Shown piece after piece: positions 50,401 to 57,423 of a DNA stretch of 64,000 bases; position 1 is the stretch's first letter, and every line of letters begins with the position of its first letter. Where the stretch lies: NCBI GenBank assembly GCA_020636495.1, contig JACJXQ010000008.1, positions 310,001 through 374,000 of the forward strand, in the 5' to 3' direction. The stretch is from Chitinophagales bacterium (GTDB taxonomy: Bacteria; Bacteroidota; Bacteroidia; Chitinophagales; Chitinophagaceae). The notes beneath the pieces were generated by a model, which was not told where the DNA came from, did not search any database, and worked only from the letters and a program-made list of their open reading frames with translations. The translations under genes were made by a program, and so were the position numbers.

Positions 50401-51889
50401 TAATGATGATTCTGTTTGCCAGTATTCAGTACCGGTTCCCCTATCAGGTACAGGTAGCAACCTTTTGTGGTACCTGGCGCCGACAGGAGGCATAGGCATC
50501 TCTATTCCACCGTCGCCGGTTACCTCAACACCGGGAACATTCTACTGGTATGTGAGCCAGACGCTATTGGGTTGTGAAAGTGACCGTGATACCGTAGAAA
50601 TAGAAGTGGTGCAGTTACCTGATGCGCCTGTAGCAGACAGTGCTGAATATTGCCTGAATGGAGTAGCACAACCTGTTACAGCAACAGGCCAGGACCTGAA
50701 ATGGTATACCGTTCCATTTGGAGGTACACCTTTAGCAACTGCGCCTACACCCACTACATCATCAATAGGTTACATACGCTATTATGTATCACAAACCATG
50801 TTTGGTTGCGAGAGCCCCCGCGATACTGCGGTTGTAAAAGTTGATACCCTGGTTACTGTAAATATTTATGTGAGTGATAAATTCTTCTGTTTGACAGACT
50901 CAGTAGAAATAGGACAGACAGGTGTAATGCCTGACACAGGAATGTTTACCTGGACATGGGATGGAGGTAATGTGTTGTCAGGAGATACGTCAGGGCCATA
51001 TATACTGAAGTGGAATACTCCGGGTAAAAAGACAATAACTTTGAATGCAGAAGATAATGGTTGCAGGGCATCAGACACGAGTACATTAGAAGTGCTGCCA
51101 CTGCCGGAAGCCTGGTTCAATATGCCGGATGAGATATGCCCGGGCAAAGAACTGGAAGTAACGACTGTCGACAGTTTCCTGAAATATGCGTATGGCTACA
51201 ACTGGACCATTGAAGGCGCGTCTGATATCGTCAGGTCTGATAGTACGGGTTTTGTCACCTATTGGGATAAGCCCGGCATATATTCCGTTAAACTAAGAAC
51301 GATCTCAGATTCCGGTTGTATGTCTCCTATGTTTGCTGATACGATCACTGTAAGAGAAGAGCCGAAGGCAAAGATATTACCGCTTGAATACACAACTATA
51401 TGTACCAAAACTGGCGTTAACCTGAAGGCGGAAGTATTACAGGGATTCCATAAATACGAATGGTCTCCGGCTGAATACTTCCTTATCAACAAGTCTACCG
51501 ATGTAATTGCAACGATACCTAGTTCGGGCTACATACGTTTATCTGTTACTGATGATTTTGGTTGTACAGGAAACGACAGCGTATATGTAGGCATCAAGCT
51601 GTGCTGTAAGGCAGTGTTGCCAAGTGCATTCTCGCCCAACAACGATGGCAGGAATGATCAGTTCGGCATCATATCCAGCGGTAACTACAGGATATCATCT
51701 TTCAGAATAGTGAACAGGTATGGCGATGAGGTATTCAGCACCAGGAACCAGCGCGACCGCTGGGACGGTACGTACAATGGTCAGCCACAAGGTATCGGTA
51801 CTTATTACTACTACATTAAATACTCCTGCGAAGATGATGATGTTGATAACGAAGTAGAAGAAAGAGGCGATGTAACATTGATAAGATAG
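47462..51889 (+). CDS. Giant cell-surface adhesin with Ig-like repeats and type B T9SS sorting domain (copy 2)
   Basis: Encodes 1475 residues, also from a TTG start, with signal peptide VYTSVAAVFLLMTLTGFKAKA. Domain order is the same as copy 1: conserved N-terminal ASHAAGGELIYQW domain, two WTGPN/WSGPN Ig modules, six YYVSQT repeats, PKD-like modules, and the LPSAFSPNNDGRNDQFGI sorting domain. The N-terminal core and last about 100 residues are the most similar to copy 1; the repeats have diverged more. The pair arose by whole-gene duplication. Probably surface-exposed; may differ in ligand from copy 1. Confidence 0.9.
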   Translation: MKRLVYTSVAAVFLLMTLTGFKAKASHAAGGELIYQWVSDSTYRFYFKFYRDCTGIPEPGTVNLCAYSTCTNQNFNTTMNKLTTLPGGIPNGSQVATGCANQPSTCQNTSSPIPGYREWWYSADVTLTHKCNYWQFGVSINARNPSVNIVSGNFYVEVRLNNQLAQGNSSPVFSVKPVPYVCLNQFYKYNNGGVDPDGDSVAFQVVNPLAAGNCVGTAANCSFQSGTPAYSIPNNPFQTNNTFAISATTGEMSFTPGLLGSQTVAIKANEYRNGVFIGSVMRDIQVQVLNCNGSGVTPTLNTDSASVTGSGVYSNGSITACATKAFTFCFDIKSTDTAAKLVVTDNSGVAMPGSSISYTNLQTDSIRGCVSWTPSPTDTGNRVFVVTVKDSSCNSAGVVINHVITVPVYVWAVTHALKDTAICTGDSTVLIGLGGTAYVWSVVPGGSPISSLSCTSCKSPVAKPTVTTSYIVNSNSASVCNQNTDTVTVTVIQQGVSATSNSPVCPGDTLKLFAGVSGVYYNWTGPNGFTSTLKNPVIPNAQSINAGFYGLSVNNGTCSSQVFNLQVLVAVPAGPNASSNSPVCAGNQIILTASTIQGTNVTYHWSGPNSFTSTQQNPVINNSTSANAGKYYVYAVKDGCVTNTDSVTITVNAVPLAPVVSPDTTGLCQSVVASALTATGTNLQWYTVPTGGTGSSTLIPSTSSPGVTRYYVSQTVNGCESSRDTATVIITAKPSNPTVTSNQGFCQNAVVGPLSATGTNIKWYVVPTGGAPLTNPPTPSTSTPGNTVFFVSQTSSTTGCESDRVPVTVTIYATPAPPAITSPINYCVGGPATPSIASQVAGSNLKWYTVPTGGIGSSTAPVANTSTATIDTYYVSQTQNTCEGPRGMIIVNVIANPAPPQTNNVTYCQFGIAGPLAANGQNLLWYAAATGGTGKTVAPVPSTSVAGTFKYYVSQTVNGCESERDSIVVTVNPKPQPPVGNDDSVCQYSVPVPLSGTGSNLLWYLAPTGGIGISIPPSPVTSTPGTFYWYVSQTLLGCESDRDTVEIEVVQLPDAPVADSAEYCLNGVAQPVTATGQDLKWYTVPFGGTPLATAPTPTTSSIGYIRYYVSQTMFGCESPRDTAVVKVDTLVTVNIYVSDKFFCLTDSVEIGQTGVMPDTGMFTWTWDGGNVLSGDTSGPYILKWNTPGKKTITLNAEDNGCRASDTSTLEVLPLPEAWFNMPDEICPGKELEVTTVDSFLKYAYGYNWTIEGASDIVRSDSTGFVTYWDKPGIYSVKLRTISDSGCMSPMFADTITVREEPKAKILPLEYTTICTKTGVNLKAEVLQGFHKYEWSPAEYFLINKSTDVIATIPSSGYIRLSVTDDFGCTGNDSVYVGIKLCCKAVLPSAFSPNNDGRNDQFGIISSGNYRISSFRIVNRYGDEVFSTRNQRDRWDGTYNGQPQGIGTYYYYIKYSCEDDDVDNEVEERGDVTLIR
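49430..50860 (+). repeat. Six Ig-like coding repeats in giant adhesin copy 2
   Basis: Anchors start at 49589, 49826, 50078, 50312, 50546 and 50780: spacings 237, 252, 234, 234 and 234 nt. They match copy 1 repeat by repeat except for one codon in the first interval, so the array predates the gene duplication. Confidence 0.85.
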
Positions 51890-51908
51890 AGAGACAGATA
51901 TGATATGT

Positions 51909-51934
51909 ATCCCGCCTGTAAATACAGGCGGGAT
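51909..51934 (+). terminator. Terminator-like hairpin after giant adhesin copy 2
   Basis: ATCCCGCCTGTA / TACAGGCGGGAT (51909-51920, 51923-51934), followed by CTTTATTTTT, 19 nt after the stop. Confidence 0.75.
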
Positions 51935-52025
51935 CTTTATTTTTAGCATCGCTGTATAGTTTATTTCAATTCTGTACAGGATAGTAAAATGAGCATAATC
52001 TTCTCAAATACCGTAATTTTACAAC

Positions 52026-53051
52026 ATGACAAAAGAACAGCAACTGCGCGATATATTAAGTGAAAAGATACTGGTGTTAGATGGTGCCATGGGTACCATG
52101 ATACAGCGTTATAAGCTGACGGAGGAGGATTATCGTGGCGAGCGTTTCAAAGACTGGCCAAGTGATCTGAAAGGCAATAACGACCTGCTGGTGCTGACAC
52201 AACCACAGATAGTAAAAGAGATACATAAAGAATACCTGGATGCCGGCGCTGATATATTAGAGACCAATACATTCAATGCGCAGGCGGTATCGTTGGCTGA
52301 TTATGATATGCAATCGCTGGCATATGAAATAAATGTGGCTGCTGCTAAACTGGCCAAAGAAGCGGTTACGGAATTTATGCAGGAGCATCCGGGCACGCAG
52401 AAATTCGTAGCGGGAGCCATAGGCCCGATGAATAAAACACTATCTCTTTCTCCTGACGTGAATGACCCGGGTTACAGGGCTATTACTTTCGATGAGATAG
52501 TAGATGCTTATACAGAGCAGGTACATGGCCTTGTAGACGGCGGCGCGGACATCCTGCTGATGGAAACGATATTTGACACGCTGAATGCCAAGGCTGCCAT
52601 ATTCGCTATCAATAATTACTTTCAGCAGACAGGTAAAGAAAAGCTGCCGCTGATGATATCAGGTACCATCACTGATGCTTCGGGCAGAACATTAAGTGGA
52701 CAAACTTTAGAAGCTTTCTATATATCCGTGATGCATGCCGAGCCTATAAGCATAGGTCTGAATTGCTCATTAGGTGGACATGAAATGAGGCCTTATGTGG
52801 AGGAACTGTCAGACCTCGCTACATGCTTTGTAAGCTCTTATCCTAACGCGGGCCTGCCCAATGCTATGGGCGAATACGATGAGCAACCCAAAATGACTGC
52901 TGATATTGTAAAAGGTTTTGCACAGGAAGGATGGGTAAATATAGTTGGTGGTTGTTGCGGTACTACACCCGATCATATTCGTGAAATAGCCAAAGCGGTG
53001 AAAGATTTAAAGCCGAGGAAGCTGGAAGAGAAGAACGAGGCTATTGCTTAG
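52026..53051 (+). CDS. Homocysteine S-methyltransferase domain protein (MetH N-terminal half)
   Basis: Encodes 341 residues equal to the homocysteine-binding barrel of cobalamin-dependent methionine synthase: VLDGAMGTMIQRY, ETNTFNAQAVSLADYD, GAIGPMNKTLSLSPDVNDPGYR, ISGTITDASGRTLSGQT. Zinc ligands are the Cys in GLNCSLGG and the pair in GGCCGTTP. The folate, cobalamin and activation domains are absent, and the gene ends naturally with a terminator before clpC. Split MetH is known in some Bacteroidota, where the other half is a separate gene; it is not in this window. Confidence 0.9.
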   Translation: MTKEQQLRDILSEKILVLDGAMGTMIQRYKLTEEDYRGERFKDWPSDLKGNNDLLVLTQPQIVKEIHKEYLDAGADILETNTFNAQAVSLADYDMQSLAYEINVAAAKLAKEAVTEFMQEHPGTQKFVAGAIGPMNKTLSLSPDVNDPGYRAITFDEIVDAYTEQVHGLVDGGADILLMETIFDTLNAKAAIFAINNYFQQTGKEKLPLMISGTITDASGRTLSGQTLEAFYISVMHAEPISIGLNCSLGGHEMRPYVEELSDLATCFVSSYPNAGLPNAMGEYDEQPKMTADIVKGFAQEGWVNIVGGCCGTTPDHIREIAKAVKDLKPRKLEEKNEAIA

Positions 53052-53072
53052 AGAACAACATTAATGATAATT

Positions 53073-53105
53073 AAAAAGGGTAGACAATTTGTCTACCCTT
53101 TTTTT
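53073..53105. terminator. Bidirectional terminator between the MetH half and clpC
   Basis: AAAAAGGGTAGACA / TGTCTACCCTTTTT is a perfect stem between convergent genes with A and T runs on both sides. Confidence 0.9.
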
Positions 53106-53124
53106 GAACTATTCATTAAAACGT

Positions 53125-55668
53125 TTATTCAGTTTCTGCGCTTTCGTTTTTCTTGGCAGATGGTTTGCTTTCTATTTTGAAAGTGATCTTACCTTCTTTC
53201 TCATTAAAGTCTGCCACAACTGTATCGCCTTCTTTTATTTTGTGGTTCAGCAGTTCTTCTGCCAGTGGGTCTTCCAGGTGTTTCTGTATAGCCCTGTGCA
53301 GCGGCCTTGCACCAAATTGAGGGTCGTAACCTTTTTGTGCGATGAACTTCTTGGCAGCCTCTTTCAACTCCAGTTGGAAACCTAAGTTGCTCAGGCGTTT
53401 CAGCACATCTTTCATAATGATGTCTATGATCTTACTGATATCAACTTCATCCAGTTGGTTGAAGATGACCACATCATCTATCCTGTTCAGGAATTCAGGA
53501 GAGAAAGTGCGCTTCAGGGCACTTTCTATCACACCTTTACTATGGTCTTCAGCGGCTGCCTGTTTGGCGCCGGTACTGAAGCCCACGCCCTGACCGAAAT
53601 CTTTCAGCTGACGGGCACCAATGTTGGAGGTCATGATGATGAGTGTGTTCTTGAAGTCAACCTTGCGTCCGAGCCCGTCTGTAAGCTGGCCATCATCAAG
53701 AACCTGCAACAGAATATTGAAAATGTCAGGGTGAGCTTTTTCGATTTCATCGAGCAGCACTACACTGTATGGTTTGCGTCTGACCTTTTCGGTCAGCTGC
53801 CCGCCTTCTTCATACCCAACATAACCCGGAGGCGCACCGATCAGTCTGCTCACACTGAATTTTTCCATGTACTCACTCATATCTATTCGAATGAGAGCGT
53901 CTTTGGAATCAAACATGAACTCACTGAGTACCTTGGCCAGTTCTGTTTTGCCCACACCGGTAGGCCCCAGGAATATGAATGAGCCAATGGGTTTTTTAGG
54001 ATCTTTCAGTCCCACCCGGTTGCGCTGGATAGCCCTGGTGATCTTGACGATGGCTTCGTCCTGCCCGATGACTCCCTGTTTCAATTCATCGGCCATACCT
54101 ACCAGTTTGTTGCCTTCACTTTGGGCAATACGTCTTGTAGGAATGCCGGTCATCATGGCCACTACTTCTGCAATATCTTCTTCCCCGACAGGGTATTTTT
54201 CTGTCTTGACCTGTTCTTCCCATTTATTTTTGGCGGTCTCCAGTTCTTCCAACAGGCGTTTTTCTGTATCGCGAAGTTTGGCAGCCTCTTCATATCGCTG
54301 GCTCTTGACCACCTTATTCTTCTCTTCCTTGATCTCTTCGATCTTTCCTTCCAGCTGCACTACCTCATCAGGAACATGGATATTCTTCAGGTGCACACGA
54401 GCGCCTACTTCATCCATTACATCAATGGCCTTATCGGGCAGGAAGCGATCGCTGATGTATCGGTTACTGAGTGTCACACAGGCTTTGATGGCCTCTTCGC
54501 TGTATTCAACATTATGAAATTCTTCATATTTAGGCCTGATGTTGCTGAGAATCTCTATGGTTTCATCGGCAGTTGGCGGATCTACCAGAACCTTCTGAAA
54601 GCGTCTGTCAAGTGCTCCGTCCTTTTCGATGTATTGTCTGTATTCATCCAGGGTGGAAGCTCCGATGCATTGCAGTTCACCTCTGGCCAGAGCCGGTTTG
54701 AAAATATTGGAAGCATCCAGTGAACCGGTAGCCCCGCCAGCTCCAACGATGGTATGTATCTCATCAATGAAGAGGATGACGTCGCGGTTCTTTTCCAGCT
54801 CATTCATGATGGCTTTCATGCGCTCTTCAAACTGGCCCCGGTATTTGGTACCTGCCACCAGCGCTGCGAGGTCCAGCATAATGATGCGTTTGTCAAACAG
54901 CACCCGGCTAACCTTACGCTGGATGATGCGCAATGCAAGGCCTTCTACGATGGCGGTCTTTCCGACACCGGGTTCACCAATCAGGATCGGGTTATTCTTT
55001 TTGCGGCGCGAAAGTATCTGCGATACACGCTCTATCTCTTCTTCCCTGCCTACTATCGGGTCCAGTGTACCCAGCTCGGCCATTTTGGTAATGTCCCTGC
55101 CGAAGTTGTCCAGTACGGGCGTTTTCGATTTTGTGTTTCCTGCCTGCCTGCGTTGCTGAAACTGGCGGCGTTCATCGTCCTCTTCAAACTCTTCTCCGCC
55201 CGGGTCACTGTAATCTCCTCTCGGAGCTTCGCCCTGTACGATAGCCAGTTCGCTTTTGAATTTTTCGTAGTCTACTTCATACTGATGTAATATCTGTGTA
55301 GCTACATTCTCTTTGTTCTTAAGGATAGACAGCATTAAATGTTCTGTTTCTACTGTAGGGCTTTTCAGCGCCTTAGCTTCCAGAACGGTTATGCGTATTA
55401 CCTTTTCTGCCTGTTTGGTCAGTGGCAGGCTGTTGATGTTGGCAAGCGGTTTGTTGCCCTTATCCCTTATGGCCATTTCCAGTTCTTTGCGCAGGTCAAA
55501 AAGATCTACCTGCATGGTCTGCAATACTTTTACAGCCAGCCCTTCTCCGTCCCTGATAAGGCCCAGCAGCAAGTGCTCCGTGCCTATAAAGTCATTCCCT
55601 AGCCTCAACGCCTCTTCCCTGCTGTAGGAGATGATCTCTTTTACCTTTGGTGAAAAATTTGAATCCAT
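53125..55668 (-). CDS. clpC: ATP-dependent Clp protease ATP-binding subunit ClpC
   Basis: Encodes 847 residues of the HSP100 family. Two Clp N-terminal repeats (about 1-145) are followed by an acidic linker, AAA+ domain 1 (Walker A GEPGVGKT, 231-238; VILFIDEIHTIVGAGGA), a UVR-type coiled middle domain (about 430-480), AAA+ domain 2 (Walker A GPTGVGKT, about 590; VVLLDEIEKAHPD), and the D2-small domain with GYDPQFGARPLHRAIQ. It unfolds substrates for ClpP and stress responses. Full length. ClpP and adaptor genes are not here. No CtsR/CIRCE-type site was seen upstream. Confidence 0.95.
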   Translation of the reverse strand: MDSNFSPKVKEIISYSREEALRLGNDFIGTEHLLLGLIRDGEGLAVKVLQTMQVDLFDLRKELEMAIRDKGNKPLANINSLPLTKQAEKVIRITVLEAKALKSPTVETEHLMLSILKNKENVATQILHQYEVDYEKFKSELAIVQGEAPRGDYSDPGGEEFEEDDERRQFQQRRQAGNTKSKTPVLDNFGRDITKMAELGTLDPIVGREEEIERVSQILSRRKKNNPILIGEPGVGKTAIVEGLALRIIQRKVSRVLFDKRIIMLDLAALVAGTKYRGQFEERMKAIMNELEKNRDVILFIDEIHTIVGAGGATGSLDASNIFKPALARGELQCIGASTLDEYRQYIEKDGALDRRFQKVLVDPPTADETIEILSNIRPKYEEFHNVEYSEEAIKACVTLSNRYISDRFLPDKAIDVMDEVGARVHLKNIHVPDEVVQLEGKIEEIKEEKNKVVKSQRYEEAAKLRDTEKRLLEELETAKNKWEEQVKTEKYPVGEEDIAEVVAMMTGIPTRRIAQSEGNKLVGMADELKQGVIGQDEAIVKITRAIQRNRVGLKDPKKPIGSFIFLGPTGVGKTELAKVLSEFMFDSKDALIRIDMSEYMEKFSVSRLIGAPPGYVGYEEGGQLTEKVRRKPYSVVLLDEIEKAHPDIFNILLQVLDDGQLTDGLGRKVDFKNTLIIMTSNIGARQLKDFGQGVGFSTGAKQAAAEDHSKGVIESALKRTFSPEFLNRIDDVVIFNQLDEVDISKIIDIIMKDVLKRLSNLGFQLELKEAAKKFIAQKGYDPQFGARPLHRAIQKHLEDPLAEELLNHKIKEGDTVVADFNEKEGKITFKIESKPSAKKNESAETE

Positions 55669-55858
55669 CGATTTATGCCCTCGCTTTTTTGTTTCTTAAA
55701 ATTAACGATAATTGTGGGTAGCTAAGTATTAAGATTTGCTATATCAACATCAGCAGCACAACTAAAGTTTGTATACCTACAATATAAAACAAAAAATACT
55801 GCGAATATGTTATTTTTAGACGTGCTAATTTACAATCGTCTTACAAAACTACATCTAT

Positions 55859-56233
55859 ATGGAGTTCAAATTTGATACCAAACCTTCTTACACGGTCATT
55901 ACGCCCCAAACAGATGCCCTGGATGTTAATTTGACAGGACAACTGGCGGAACAGATAGCCCTGTATATCAATAAGGGCAGTAATAATTTTATTATCGACA
56001 TGCAACAATGCTCAAAAACCGACAATACGTCATTCCCGGCACTGGCAGAGCTGCATGAAGATTGCTATATGAACCAGAGGTCACTGGTTTTCACCGGTAT
56101 ACAAGCTCCTGTGCTGGATGCGCTGAATGAAAATGAACTGGCCGAAATGTTAAATATCGCTCCAACTATGCAGGAAGCGGTAGATATTATAAGCATGGAG
56201 ATTCTGGAACGAGACCTGATGAATGAAGATTAG
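55859..56233 (+). CDS. STAS-domain protein (anti-sigma-factor-antagonist-like)
   Basis: Encodes 124 residues. The pattern KPSYTVITPQTDALDVNLTGQLAEQIALYINKGSNNFIIDMQQCSKTDNTSFPAL matches a STAS fold, with a Thr/Ser at the usual phosphorylation turn (KTDNTSF) in place of the common SSG. Classical partners (RsbW-type kinase, sigma factor, SpoIIE phosphatase) are not adjacent. It precedes rnz on the same strand with a 132 nt gap, a pairing I believe is common in Bacteroidota. Function unknown. Confidence 0.75.
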   Translation: MEFKFDTKPSYTVITPQTDALDVNLTGQLAEQIALYINKGSNNFIIDMQQCSKTDNTSFPALAELHEDCYMNQRSLVFTGIQAPVLDALNENELAEMLNIAPTMQEAVDIISMEILERDLMNED

Positions 56234-56365
56234 TATTGACCACAATTATTGTATAAACACTTGTCAATAATTGGTTTATTCACCAAAAACACCTTGATTT
56301 ACTGAAACGAAGCTATTTTACCCTGTTGTTTTTGTCAGCGTTAGGATGTTAATCAAGCTATTGAG

Positions 56366-57268
56366 ATGAGAGTAACAATTTTAGGAAACAACTCGGCACT
56401 ACCCGCATTTGGCAGAAACCCCACTGCGCAGATCGTGTCGGTGTATGGTGAATATTTATTGATTGACTGTGGCGAGGGCACACAGGTACAGATGCAGACG
56501 CATGCCATAAAATGGCGCAAACTCGGGCATATTTTCATCAGTCATATGCATGGCGACCATTATTTTGGTTTGCCCGGACTTATCAACAGTATGAGTCTCT
56601 TAGGACGTGTGGCACCACTGCATTTGTATGGGCCTGCGCCGCTCATGCCTATATTGCAGGAGACGCTGGACCTGGCAGAGACGGTTTTATCATACGAGTT
56701 ACACTTTCATCCCCTGCCTGAAACAAGTGAATTATTGGTAGAGACCGATACGTTTAAAGTAACCTGCTTTCCTGTAGAGCACAGGATACCATGTATGGGT
56801 TTCCTGGTTGAAAGTAAAACACGAGGCAGGAAGATATTGCCTGCTCAATGCCGTGACTATGAGATCCCGCGTTATTATTATGATAAGTTGAAAGCAGGAG
56901 AGGATTATATGCGTAAAGACGGGACTGTTGTCAAAAACGAGGTATTGACCACAGAAGGGCCGCCGGTAAAGAAATACGCGTTCTGCGCTGATACTAAGTT
57001 TACCGATTCATTCATTAAATACATACAAGGTGCAGACACCATCTATCACGAATGTACCTACCTGCATGCTGAAGTTGAAAAGGCGGAAGCACGTTACCAC
57101 AGTACGTCAGTCCAGGCGGCTGAAGTAGCAAAAATGGCGGGCGCCAAACAGTTGTTACTCGGCCACTATTCATCTAAATACCGCGACCTGTCCCCCTTCA
57201 GGGAAGAAGCCATGACGGTTTTCCCCAATTCGCTGGTTACGATAGAAGGAACTACTTACGATATCTAA
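56366..57268 (+). CDS. rnz: Ribonuclease Z (tRNA 3' processing endonuclease)
   Basis: Encodes 300 residues of the metallo-beta-lactamase fold. The zinc motif is ISHMHGDHYFGLPGLINS, with LLIDCGEGTQVQM before it, FPVEHRIPCMGFLVE, and CADTKFTDSF / TIYHECTYLHAEVEKA / LLLGHYSSKY supplying later ligands. Rnz trims the tRNA 3' trailer. It is full length for the short bacterial form. Upstream is the STAS gene; downstream a 155 bp gap. Confidence 0.94.
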   Translation: MRVTILGNNSALPAFGRNPTAQIVSVYGEYLLIDCGEGTQVQMQTHAIKWRKLGHIFISHMHGDHYFGLPGLINSMSLLGRVAPLHLYGPAPLMPILQETLDLAETVLSYELHFHPLPETSELLVETDTFKVTCFPVEHRIPCMGFLVESKTRGRKILPAQCRDYEIPRYYYDKLKAGEDYMRKDGTVVKNEVLTTEGPPVKKYAFCADTKFTDSFIKYIQGADTIYHECTYLHAEVEKAEARYHSTSVQAAEVAKMAGAKQLLLGHYSSKYRDLSPFREEAMTVFPNSLVTIEGTTYDI

Positions 57269-57423
57269 ACATGTTTATTGCCGCATACTAATAATTGAGT
57301 ACCGCTTGATATATAGTTCATACCGTATTTACATACGGGTATTGAAGTCTTTTTTGCCTTCCTGAAATTTGACTGCTGTAGCCACCCGGTTACTCTTTAC
57401 TTACGGGCAGACAAACTTCAATT

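Noticed and set aside
51890..52025. SAM- or B12-type riboswitch before the MetH half
   Set aside because: No conserved riboswitch core could be recognised in the 136 bp gap; only a loose inverted repeat.
52026..53051. Frameshifted or degraded metH
   Set aside because: The frame ends naturally at a full Hcy domain with a terminator right after. No further MetH-like sequence is visible in any frame downstream.
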